NCBI GenBank assembly: GCA_964617015.1
Contig: CAZTVG010000009.1
Location: forward strand, 1 to 23,125
From: ASMP01 sp964617015
Lineage (GTDB): Archaea; Nanobdellota; Nanobdellia; Pacearchaeales; GW2011-AR1
DNA: 23,125 nt
Reading direction: 5' to 3'
Part shown: piece by piece, positions 1 through 5,302 of the stretch
How positions within the stretch are numbered: the first letter of the stretch is position 1
Layout of the letters: each line of letters begins with the position of its first letter
Made by a program: the position numbers and the translations under genes
The notes under the pieces: generated by a model
The model's input: the letters and a program-made list of their open reading frames with translations, nothing else
Told to the model about the DNA's origin: nothing
The model's database searches: none

Positions 1-53
1 TATGACACTAGCCTGTCGCGCTGGAAATCCGGGTTCGACTCCCGGTCGGGGCG
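1..53 (+). tRNA. tRNA-Asp (GTC), 3' part only
   Basis: The 5' end lies outside the window. The visible part has an anticodon stem CTAGC/GCTGG around the 7-nt loop CTGTCGC, giving anticodon GTC. A four-base variable loop follows, then a T arm CCGGG-TTCGACT-CCCGG, the 3' acceptor strand TCGGGGC and discriminator G at 53. No CCA is encoded. The fold of the visible half is fully canonical, so identity is secure although the D arm and 5' acceptor strand cannot be checked. Confidence 0.93.
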
Positions 54-175
54 TTTCAGTGTACTGAAATGAACACAAAATCCACACAGTGATTTTGCAC
101 TGGGCGTGATTTTATCACGACGTCAGGAATGTTAGTTCCTGGGTGGGCGTTCATTCTGCTGAGGGCTTATTTTTG
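54..175 (+). ncRNA. Multi-hairpin tRNA trailer or candidate structured RNA
   Basis: Directly after the tRNA discriminator sits a 7-bp inverted repeat (54-60 with 63-69). Next comes a region whose ends pair, TGAAC 70-74 with GTTCA 149-153. It encloses three perfect hairpins: CAGTG 87-91/CACTG 98-102, CGTGAT 105-110/ATCACG 114-119, and CAGGAA 124-129/TTCCTG 136-141. The layout is a four-way junction that resembles a cloverleaf but has no tRNA consensus bases. A T-run at 170-174 could end transcription. No promoter is seen between it and the tRNA, so it may be co-transcribed. I see no match to SRP RNA, RNase P RNA, 5S rRNA or a clear box C/D or H/ACA pattern. The fold is visible; its function is not. 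Confidence 0.45.
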
Positions 176-187
176 AGTATAGAAATC

Positions 188-195
188 TTTAAAAA
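188..195 (+). promoter_or_regulatory. TATA box of candidate ncRNA at 217
   Basis: TTTAAAAA lies 29 nt upstream of G217, the same TATA-to-+1 spacing seen at leaderless protein genes in this window. G217 is the first paired base of a 7-bp UUCG hairpin, so the predicted start coincides exactly with the start of the RNA structure. Confidence 0.5.
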
Positions 196-216
196 GAGTT
201 ATTTCCTTTAATCTAA

Positions 217-299
217 GTCTAACTTCGGTTAGGCGCGGAGGGAGGTGGACTTCGGTTTATTTCCTTCCACTTATAATCTTTCTCTGCACAGATTATTTT
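217..299 (+). ncRNA. Candidate small structured RNA with UUCG hairpin
   Basis: Three hairpins follow each other without a coding frame. The first is a 7-bp stem 217-223/228-234 closed by a C(UUCG)G tetraloop. A purine-rich linker (235-242) leads to a second stem, 243-249 with 266-272, whose 16-nt loop contains another TTCG. The third is the perfect 7-bp stem ATAATCT 273-279/AGATTAT 290-296 followed by a T-run, which looks like a terminator. A TATA box at 188 sits 29 nt before the first hairpin. Together these give a complete small transcription unit of about 83 nt. I do not recognise the family. A continuous transcript from tRNA-Asp is the alternative. Confidence 0.5.
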
Positions 300-302
300 A
301 AT

Positions 303-322
303 TTCATGGTCATGAAGTTTTT
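303..322 (+). terminator. Short hairpin followed by T-run
   Basis: TTCATG 303-308 pairs with CATGAA 311-316 around a 2-nt gap, followed by five Ts at 318-322. It lies at the 3' end of the minus-strand gene and just after the candidate ncRNA, so it could end plus-strand transcription. Short-stem terminators are not well defined in archaea. Confidence 0.3.
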
Positions 323-998
323 AAGATATAATAACAATTCTGCCATTATCAAAAGGATAATTAAGAGAATAATTAATCCAAGTGGGAATCAATGTTAGAG
401 TCTCACTTAAAGTTAGTCCTGAAAGACCCCAATTTTTTGTTGCCAACAATCTTATATCTTCATATTTACCAAATTTACGCAGATTGATTGCTTTTGTATC
501 TTCTCTCAACTTGAATGCTAAAGTATCTTTTCTCAACTTGAATGCTAAGCCATAGTAATTATCTGCTCTTTCCAAGTCAAGTTCTGATAAAGGAATCATT
601 ACAGGAACCTCTGGAGCTACAGCAGGAGCCCCTAAACCATTATCCCTCAATTGCTTAAGGAGACGTTGTAATAATTGATTATCAGGTTCATCATCCTCTT
701 TATCTCCCATCAACAAAAGAGCAAGGTCTACCTGTTGCCCTCTTAATGGCAAGAAGCTGCTTGATTCTAATATCCATCCTAAGTCATAGGGTGTTGCTGT
801 TCTAATTCCTTCAGGTCTTAGAATTTGATTTGCAAGAACAACTGCAGGATGGTTGGAGCCCACCACACTTCCATTTTCACGTGTTAAAACTTTTAGATAT
901 TTATTCCCATTGTAATCAGTATCTACTATCCTGTTATACACTCTTAGGAATTCCTTTGCATAGGATCCTTCGATAAAACCTGAAATTTTTGCAGCCAT
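321..998 (-). CDS. Hypothetical protein with 9-residue tandem repeat
   Basis: This is a 225-aa protein I do not recognise. It has no signal peptide or membrane segment. Residues around 100-135 are charged and then Ala/Pro-rich, suggesting a flexible linker between two ordered parts. A 27-nt unit at 496-522 is repeated at 523-549, giving two copies of LAFKLR(K/E)DT in the second half; the copies are almost identical in DNA, so the duplication is recent. The ATG at 998 is preceded on the minus strand by a TATA box (TTTAAATA, 1029-1022) 31 nt upstream, so the mRNA should be nearly leaderless. The gene stands alone and divergent from the acidic peptide gene at 1108. Confidence 0.75.
   Translation of the reverse strand: MAAKISGFIEGSYAKEFLRVYNRIVDTDYNGNKYLKVLTRENGSVVGSNHPAVVLANQILRPEGIRTATPYDLGWILESSSFLPLRGQQVDLALLLMGDKEDDEPDNQLLQRLLKQLRDNGLGAPAVAPEVPVMIPLSELDLERADNYYGLAFKLRKDTLAFKLREDTKAINLRKFGKYEDIRLLATKNWGLSGLTLSETLTLIPTWINYSLNYPFDNGRIVIIS
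496..549. repeat. 27-bp tandem duplication, two copies
   Basis: The units 496-522 and 523-549 differ at very few positions. They encode two consecutive nine-residue repeats inside the hypothetical protein at 321-998, keeping the frame. Confidence 0.85.
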
Positions 999-1107
999 TT
1001 TCTTTCCTTATAAATAAAATGTATTTAAATCTTTGTTTTCCCAGATTCAAAAGCTTTAAAAGATAATTTTTCCTGATAGTTAGGTTAATTAAACATTGTT
1101 GAAAAAA

Positions 1108-1323
1108 ATGGAAGAAGAACAGAAAAAAGAAGTTAAGGAAGAAGTTGAATCTACGGGGGCTCCTGGAGAGCCTGTTCCCGCACCTTCACAGGTTGCGCAA
1201 CAACCGCAACAGCCGGCACAGCCTGCTCAGACTCAGCCAGTTCCAGAACTTCCAGAAAAATCAGAAGCTTCAGAAGAATCTGAAACAGAAACCTCTGAAG
1301 AAAAGAAAGAAGAAGCTTCTTAA
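1108..1323 (+). CDS. Small disordered acidic P/Q/E-rich protein
   Basis: From ATG 1108 the frame encodes 71 aa. Residues near the start and end are Glu/Lys-rich; the middle is a Pro/Gln/Ala tract (repeats of QPAQ-like units). There is no predicted fold, so this is probably an intrinsically disordered peptide. A TTG twelve bases earlier (1096) could also serve as start, adding MLKK. A TATA-like TTTAAAAG at 1055-1062 predicts a start near G1084 and a leader of about 24 nt with no Shine-Dalgarno. The stop is followed by a long T-rich tract that fits a terminator. The function is unknown. Low complexity makes coding status less certain than for neighbours, though the frame is clean and ends four bases before the convergent SET gene. 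Confidence 0.5.
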   Translation: MEEEQKKEVKEEVESTGAPGEPVPAPSQVAQQPQQPAQPAQTQPVPELPEKSEASEESETETSEEKKEEAS

Positions 1324-1360
1324 TAATTTATTTTTTCTTTTTTATTTTTAATTTATTATT
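1324..1360 (+). terminator. T-rich terminator in convergent gene overlap
   Basis: Runs of six Ts occur at 1331-1336 and around 1340-1345, with more T-rich sequence after them, directly behind the stop of the acidic peptide gene. Poly-T tracts are the known archaeal termination signal. The tract doubles as the lysine-rich C-terminal codons of the convergent SET gene. Confidence 0.5.
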
Positions 1361-1825
1361 TAGTAATTTCTTTTTTAAGAAAGGAGAAAGAAATGGCTTT
1401 AATTTTTCTTTTTGCTTTTTTGTTAAGTATTTAAAACCCTTAATATGCTTTAAACAACTCTTTGAACCGCACTTGCATTTAAAATAGCAATCCTCTTCAA
1501 CCAAATCATACTCATTTGTCATGTAATTAATTGTTATTTCTTCTCCTTTTTTTATATTTCTTAAGGTAATGTAATTCATATTTATTATGTTTAGCCAAAG
1601 ATTTGGATTGCAACTATGATTTATGAAATCATCAACGTAATAATTTTCTGAATCAATAAATGTATCTTTATCTATTTGGACGGACTCGTATGAGGAATCT
1701 TTAGAACTATTCATAAAACCTTTCATTTTAAGAATTACTTCTCCCTTCTTGATGTCTCTATTAGCCAAAAGCGTTCTACCCTTATCTTTTAGTCTTGCAA
1801 ATTTTAAGTGTTTGGGAATATACAT
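1328..1825 (-). CDS. SET-domain protein lysine methyltransferase
   Basis: This 165-aa protein is close to a minimal SET domain. It carries the two SAM/active-site signatures NHSCNPN (residues 69-75) and GEEITINY (94-101, with the catalytic-type tyrosine). A Cys cluster follows, CxCxxxxC at 117-124, like the post-SET zinc site that works with the Cys of NHSC. The C-terminus (about 136-165) is strongly lysine-rich. SET proteins transfer methyl groups from SAM to lysines, usually on chromatin or ribosomal proteins. The target here is unknown; archaeal histones or other DNA-binding proteins are guesses. ATG 1825 lies 29 nt downstream of TTTTAATA (1854-1847), indicating a leaderless mRNA. The 3' end nearly touches the convergent acidic peptide gene. 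Confidence 0.88.
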   Translation of the reverse strand: MYIPKHLKFARLKDKGRTLLANRDIKKGEVILKMKGFMNSSKDSSYESVQIDKDTFIDSENYYVDDFINHSCNPNLWLNIINMNYITLRNIKKGEEITINYMTNEYDLVEEDCYFKCKCGSKSCLKHIKGFKYLTKKQKEKLKPFLSPFLKKKLLNNKLKIKKKK

Positions 1826-1872
1826 TCACAATAAAACAATTTTACATATTAAAAATTTTTCTTATCAACAGA

Positions 1873-1880
1873 TTTAAATA
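1873..1880 (+). promoter_or_regulatory. TATA box of metzincin gene
   Basis: TTTAAATA begins exactly 29 nt before ATG 1902. There is no room for an untranslated leader. This is one of the clearest examples of the leaderless promoter layout used through the window. Confidence 0.7.
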
Positions 1881-1901
1881 TCATCCAGGATTTTTTTCAG
1901 A

Positions 1902-2816
1902 ATGAGCTGGAAAATTATTTTCAGTCTGATTTTCTTTTTAATTGTAGTTGCACTCTTGATTTTTTACTGGTTTATACCTCTTGAAGAAATTAGCTTTGAA
2001 TTTTCTCAGCCAAAAAATACCAACTTTACCCTGAATGCTTCTCTAAGCGAAAACATGCAGTTTTATGAGAATATGAGATATTCAGGCTCGGATATTTCCT
2101 ACAGAATTCAGGATTGTCCTTTAAAAAAATCAGATGACATGAAAACCGCGTTTAACATAATTGAGAGTCAGACTCTTTTGAATTTTTATTCTGTAATCGC
2201 AAATGAAGAGATTTCTGTGACCTGTGAAAGTAAGGCTAGGGTTGAAGGAGTATTATTCGTAGCAGGAGAGGGGGGCCCTATAAATATTACCCGGTCAGAA
2301 AACTTTAATGTTATTCATAAAGGGAGCGTATTACTCATAAGAGAATCAAAATGTGAAAATCCAAACATCGGAATCCATGAGCTTCTTCACGCTCTTGGAT
2401 TTGACCATTCAACCAACCCAGATAATATAATGTATGAAGTCAGCAAATGCAACCAGGAAATTGGCCAGGATACGATAAACCTTTTGAATTGGCTTTATTC
2501 TTTTCCAAGCCAGCCAGACCTTTCTTTTGAAAATGCTTCTGCGTCAATGAAGGGAAGGTATCTTGATGTAAGTGTAACCATAAAAAATAATGGATTGAAG
2601 GAATCTGAAAATACAAAAATAATTATTTATGCAGACAATAAACCCTTAAAAGAAATTGAACTCAGCTCTCTTGAAATCGGTCACGGAAGAATCATAACTT
2701 TAACAAACATTTTCGTTTTGCAGAGAGATATTGATGAACTGGAATTTTTCATAAATTCTGATTTTGAGGAATTGAATAAAGATAATAACAGAATCACTTT
2801 AGAAATAAAAAAATGA
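1902..2816 (+). CDS. Membrane-anchored matrixin-like metalloprotease
   Basis: This is a 304-aa protein with one N-terminal transmembrane helix (about residues 4-26) and an extracytoplasmic body. The zinc site HELLHALGFDH spans 159-169 (H159, H163, H169 ligands; E160 general base). It is followed by NIMYEV with M177 as Met-turn, which places it in the metzincin clan and closest to matrixins. Cys 72, 108, 151 and 183 could form disulfides. Residues about 205-304 look like a CARDB-type beta-sandwich (PDLSFENA start, repeated NNG/DNN turns), a domain used for adhesion. No propeptide cysteine switch is visible. The likely role is cleavage of surface or host/environmental proteins. It has its own leaderless promoter and ends convergently with the 31-aa peptide gene. 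Confidence 0.85.
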   Translation: MSWKIIFSLIFFLIVVALLIFYWFIPLEEISFEFSQPKNTNFTLNASLSENMQFYENMRYSGSDISYRIQDCPLKKSDDMKTAFNIIESQTLLNFYSVIANEEISVTCESKARVEGVLFVAGEGGPINITRSENFNVIHKGSVLLIRESKCENPNIGIHELLHALGFDHSTNPDNIMYEVSKCNQEIGQDTINLLNWLYSFPSQPDLSFENASASMKGRYLDVSVTIKNNGLKESENTKIIIYADNKPLKEIELSSLEIGHGRIITLTNIFVLQRDIDELEFFINSDFEELNKDNNRITLEIKK

Positions 2817-2829
2817 AAGAAAAAGATTA

Positions 2830-2925
2830 TTAAGGATCAAGCTCCAAACGGTCTATCTCATCTTCAAATTCGTCTTCAGAGTCATCCTCTTTTATTTTTT
2901 CAGGCTTTTCAAAAACATCATCCAT
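2830..2925 (-). CDS. Acidic 31-aa small protein
   Basis: The frame from ATG 2925 encodes MDDVFEKPEK then a run rich in Asp/Glu ending LELDP; about half its residues are acidic. Upstream on the minus strand are a TATA-like TTTAAAAA at 2980-2973, predicting a start near 2951, and a purine-rich GAGGCTGAT resembling a Shine-Dalgarno about a dozen bases before the ATG. The two-codon stop (TAATAA) lies 13 nt from the end of the convergent metzincin gene. The promoter, leader and compact placement support a real gene, but no family is recognised and the short acidic composition could arise by chance. Confidence 0.45.
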   Translation of the reverse strand: MDDVFEKPEKIKEDDSEDEFEDEIDRLELDP

Positions 2926-3015
2926 TTTTGTTTATCAGCCTCGTTTTTGTCGTTTTTCTAAGATAAAACGGGTTTTTAAATATTTCTATAAAGGAAAATA
3001 TAATTTAGTGTATGT

Positions 3016-3264
3016 TTATTTCTCTTTTTGTTTGGGAATTAATGCTGTTCCCGAAGCATACTCTGAATTAAATTTATAATCAACTACAACTTCTGCCTCT
3101 TTAGGGACCCTTAATGCAAACGCCTCAACCAGATTTATTTTATTATCTTTTAATTTAACATGAACTCCTTTACGTTCATAATCTTTGTGATTCCATTTTC
3201 TGTATTCTCCTTCACTAGAAGTTAATATTTTTTCTAAAGGGAAATTAGTTGATTTGTTTAACAT
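3016..3264 (-). CDS. Small hypothetical protein coupled to cupredoxin
   Basis: From ATG 3264 this is an 82-aa soluble protein of unknown family with mixed charge and alternating beta-type segments (VHVKLKD, EAEVVVDYKF). The frame stays open upstream to 3333, but that would overlap the cupredoxin gene by 68 nt. ATG 3264 comes one base after that gene's stop (TAAAATG), the usual layout for coupled translation, so I prefer it; ATG 3282 is also possible. The genes share an operon, so a role with the cupredoxin at the membrane is plausible but unproven. Confidence 0.6.
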   Translation of the reverse strand: MLNKSTNFPLEKILTSSEGEYRKWNHKDYERKGVHVKLKDNKINLVEAFALRVPKEAEVVVDYKFNSEYASGTALIPKQKEK

Positions 3265-3265
3265 T

Positions 3266-4390
3266 TTAATATCCAGATCCATAGGATGATGTAGAAGGGA
3301 AAGATGTTTGTTGATTTGTACTTTGTTCCCCATTTATTATTAATTGGCCCTCCATGCCTAATCCTCTATGTCCTGGAATTGAGCAGTCAAAATCAAAAGT
3401 TCCTGTTTTTTCGGCAACAAATTCTATTGTATCACTAGCACCTGAACTAATAGTTCTTGATCTAACCCCTAATAAGGGTATACCAAAATTATGACTTATA
3501 CCCCCCGTATTCTTAAATATGATTCTAACTCTATCGTCTTTATTAACACTTATAGATTTAGGATTGAATTTATATTCTGATCCTTCTATTGTAAACTCTT
3601 TAAGCGCTTGTGCCTGCGTTACTTCAGCAACTTCTGATCCTTCTATTGTAAACTCTTTAAATATTTGTGCCTGCTGTTCTTCAACAACAGATGTTACCAT
3701 TAATTTCTCAATTGTTCTCGGAGAATAACTATTGTAGTAAACACTTGTTGGGGCTTTCGTTCTCGGGATTACCTCATACCGCCACCCGCCGTATTTGTAA
3801 TCATATGTTGAAACATCTTTAAACAAAAATCTTTTTTCTTCCTGGGGTTTGATATAATGTGTTATTGAATACGAAGAAGTTCTTCCGTAATAATCTTCAA
3901 AATTAAATCTTACTGTGAAATAACCCCCAATGTAATCCCTATTCCTCACATAAACCTCGTATTTATCTATATTGTTTCCAAAAATTCCTTTAACTGTTCT
4001 ATGTTGTCCAAAGTCCTGATATCTAAGATACCTGTCATCTGATTTTGTATATCTGATATCATCTTTAACATAATATAGTCTTGCTGTGTCTGAATATCTG
4101 TCTGAAACTATGTATGGTTTTGAATAAGGATCTCTGTAAGAAGGTCTTGTAGCAAGAGGCCTGTATGAAGATCTTGTAGAAATGGGTCTGTATGAAGAAT
4201 ATGGGGGATTATAAAAACTATAGGAAGGAGTTGGCAAAGTATATGTATTTGTATTATATGAATTTGATATAACAGTAGATGTTTGTGTTTTTCCGGAAAC
4301 ACCGGTGAACAAGAATATAAGCATAATCAGAAAAACCACCAAGATAACTCCAAGAAGAACTTCAATCACAAATCTCTCTTGTTTTTCCAT
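3266..4390 (-). CDS. Membrane-anchored cupredoxin with Tyr-rich linker
   Basis: This is a 374-aa protein. Residues 8-30 form an N-terminal transmembrane helix. Residues 40-95 are a Tyr/Ser/Pro linker with repeated SYRPxxTR units. Residues about 105-210 form an unrecognised beta-rich, aromatic domain. Residues 268-353 are a cupredoxin fold with type 1 copper ligands H300 (ISHNFGIP), C336, H341 and M346 (CSIPGHRGLGM). Such domains bind copper and carry single electrons. A 19-residue unit containing KEFTIEGSE occurs twice (around 245-272), from a 57-nt duplication. The C-terminus is a Ser/Thr/Gln tail. The topology puts copper outside the membrane. A TATA box (TTAAATAT from 4418) sits 28 nt before ATG 4390. 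The redox partner is unknown. Confidence 0.85.
   Translation of the reverse strand: MEKQERFVIEVLLGVILVVFLIMLIFLFTGVSGKTQTSTVISNSYNTNTYTLPTPSYSFYNPPYSSYRPISTRSSYRPLATRPSYRDPYSKPYIVSDRYSDTARLYYVKDDIRYTKSDDRYLRYQDFGQHRTVKGIFGNNIDKYEVYVRNRDYIGGYFTVRFNFEDYYGRTSSYSITHYIKPQEEKRFLFKDVSTYDYKYGGWRYEVIPRTKAPTSVYYNSYSPRTIEKLMVTSVVEEQQAQIFKEFTIEGSEVAEVTQAQALKEFTIEGSEYKFNPKSISVNKDDRVRIIFKNTGGISHNFGIPLLGVRSRTISSGASDTIEFVAEKTGTFDFDCSIPGHRGLGMEGQLIINGEQSTNQQTSFPSTSSYGSGY
3577..3690. repeat. 57-bp imperfect tandem duplication in cupredoxin gene
   Basis: A segment beginning near 3577 recurs 57 bp later near 3634. The copies share long identical stretches (the KEFTIEGSE and QAQ codons) and differ at the inner residues. 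The duplication keeps frame and adds 19 residues before the copper domain. Confidence 0.75.
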
Positions 4391-4444
4391 GATTGAATAA
4401 AAAAGAAAGTATATTTAAGGATTATTACTCTGTAACAAATGTTT

Positions 4445-4500
4445 TAAGATAAAATCCTCCTGCCCTAATGCGGGCAAAAACTGAAAGTCGTGGGATTATT
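4445..4500 (-). mobile_element. Possible IS200/IS605-type right-end relic
   Basis: Read on the minus strand, the stretch contains AATCCCACGACTTTC, then the hairpin TGCCC-GCATTA-GGGCA (4476-4461), then GGAGGATTTTATC. The order stem, TTA-containing loop, stem, GGAG-GAT tail resembles the right ends of IS200/IS605 elements and their TnpB guide-RNA scaffolds. An outer pairing AATCC/GGATT (4453-4457 with 4493-4497) is also present. No tnpA or tnpB gene is in the window, so it would be a solo end or a palindromic miniature element. The match is from memory of the general pattern, not from a search. Confidence 0.3.
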
Positions 4501-4523
4501 TATTTTTCCTATACGCCTACGCA

Positions 4524-4772
4524 TCAATCATAAATATTCTTCCTATGTCCAATCCTAAGAACAATAATCTTTTTTCCAGAAATAATAACATCAATAATTA
4601 CTCTGTACTTAAGAACTCTTAATCTCCAAAGTTTTTGTCCTTGAATTCTCATCAAGTAATTAAAAGGATTTTCTCTAATTGAATAAAGTTTTTTTAAAAT
4701 AGTTTCGGCATCTTGTTTAGATATTTTTTTAAGAAATTGTTTAGCTTTTTTTGTTATTTCAACAGAATACAT
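4524..4772 (-). CDS. RelE/ParE-family mRNA interferase toxin
   Basis: This 82-aa basic protein has the compact RelE fold signature: two N-terminal helices (KKAKQFLKKISKQDAETILKKL), then the strand pattern LWRLRVLKYRVIIDV and a C-terminal VLRIGHRKNIYD. The arginines in those strands and the terminal HRKNIY are typical catalytic or RNA-contacting residues of RelE/YoeB-like toxins, which cut mRNA on the ribosome. ATG 4772 lies one base after the antitoxin stop, so the two genes are translated together, antitoxin first. No sign of inactivation is seen. Confidence 0.88.
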   Translation of the reverse strand: MYSVEITKKAKQFLKKISKQDAETILKKLYSIRENPFNYLMRIQGQKLWRLRVLKYRVIIDVIISGKKIIVLRIGHRKNIYD

Positions 4773-4773
4773 T

Positions 4774-5010
4774 TTACTTTAGGGAAATTCTTAATTCTTT
4801 CGCAACATCTTCCAGTGGATAAGATTCTCCCTTTTTGTACTGGTCTAATGCTTCTTTAATATCTCCTATATCCTCTTCTGTTAAAGTATCATCTTCAGCC
4901 TCATCTAGAAGAGAGTTAAGCACTTCTTCGTAAGATTCTCTTTGGTGTTTTTTAAAACCCTTTAATCTTTCCAGAGTTTCAGAATTAACCTGTATTGTTG
5001 TTTTTTCCAT
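4774..5010 (-). CDS. RelB-like ribbon-helix-helix antitoxin
   Basis: From ATG 5010 this is a 78-aa acidic protein. Residues 1-35 (TTIQVNSETLERLKGFKKHQ and following) match a ribbon-helix-helix DNA-binding unit. The C-terminal part ending LEDVAKELRISLK is the toxin-wrapping segment typical of RelB-type partners. An in-frame TTG further upstream is rejected as start because ATG 5010 sits 30 nt downstream of TTTATATA (5040-5033), giving a leaderless mRNA. It neutralises the RelE toxin encoded next to it and probably represses the pair through the inverted repeat between promoter and start. Confidence 0.85.
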   Translation of the reverse strand: MEKTTIQVNSETLERLKGFKKHQRESYEEVLNSLLDEAEDDTLTEEDIGDIKEALDQYKKGESYPLEDVAKELRISLK

Positions 5011-5013
5011 CTT

Positions 5014-5037
5014 ATATAGCAATTATAACAACTATAT
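5014..5037 (-). promoter_or_regulatory. Toxin-antitoxin operator and TATA box
   Basis: ATATAG (5014-5019) and CTATAT (5032-5037) form an inverted repeat with a palindromic TTATAA (5023-5028) at the exact centre. The repeat overlaps the TATA box (5040-5033) and reaches to within four bases of the antitoxin ATG. Its placement and symmetry fit binding of a ribbon-helix-helix antitoxin that blocks transcription of its own operon. Confidence 0.6.
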
Positions 5038-5068
5038 AAATGTTTTTGTTAAAAATCTAAAAAGACTA

Positions 5069-5216
5069 TCCCTCCGCCCGGATTCGAACCGGGGATCTCT
5101 CGGGGACTGCTCCCGACTTCTTGACTTTTCAGGCTTCATGGTTTTCCAGTAATTATGGAATCTCCACCCTAGATAAAATCTACAGCCAAGCGCTTTAACC
5201 ACTAAGCTACGGAGGG
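5069..5216 (-). tRNA. tRNA-Tyr (GTA) with 75-nt intron
   Basis: Exon 1 (5216-5180) has acceptor CCCTCCG, a D arm and anticodon stem CTTGG with anticodon GTA. Exon 2 (5104-5069) gives CCGAG, variable loop AGATC, T arm CCCGG-TTCGAAT-CCGGG, CGGAGGG and discriminator A. The C1-G72 pair is the archaeal tRNA-Tyr identity pair. The intron (5179-5105) is at the canonical 37/38 site. CTGT (positions 32-35) pairs with intron GCAG as the 4-bp central helix, flanked by three-base bulges AGA and TCC that are cut after their second base. This is the standard bulge-helix-bulge recognised by archaeal splicing endonuclease. The outer helix on the intron side is weak. No CCA is encoded. Confidence 0.94.
5105..5179 (-). 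other. Bulge-helix-bulge tRNA intron
   Basis: This 75-nt intron lies between tRNA positions 37 and 38. Both splice sites are fixed by the two three-base bulges around the CTGT/GCAG helix. It has no open frame and no homing endonuclease. Confidence 0.88.
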
Positions 5217-5237
5217 TTAAAATTAGATAATTTTGGG

Positions 5238-5245
5238 ATTTATAA
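5238..5245 (-). promoter_or_regulatory. TATA box of tRNA-Tyr
   Basis: TTATAAAT on the minus strand begins 29 nt upstream of the first base of mature tRNA-Tyr (5216). With the spacing used by genes here, transcription would start at the mature 5' end or within one or two bases of it, on the A residues at 5217-5218. Confidence 0.55.
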
Positions 5246-5302
5246 GGATTATCTTTCTAAAATTTAGTTAGGTTTTTATATGTTTATTTCTTTTACCTGT
5301 GA

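Noticed and set aside
54..299. RNase P RNA, SRP RNA or 5S rRNA
   Set aside because: None of their conserved core sequences was found and the stems do not fit their layouts.
3265..3333. Longer N-terminus of the small protein behind the cupredoxin gene
   Set aside because: It would overlap the cupredoxin gene by 68 nt, while ATG 3264 follows that stop by one base.
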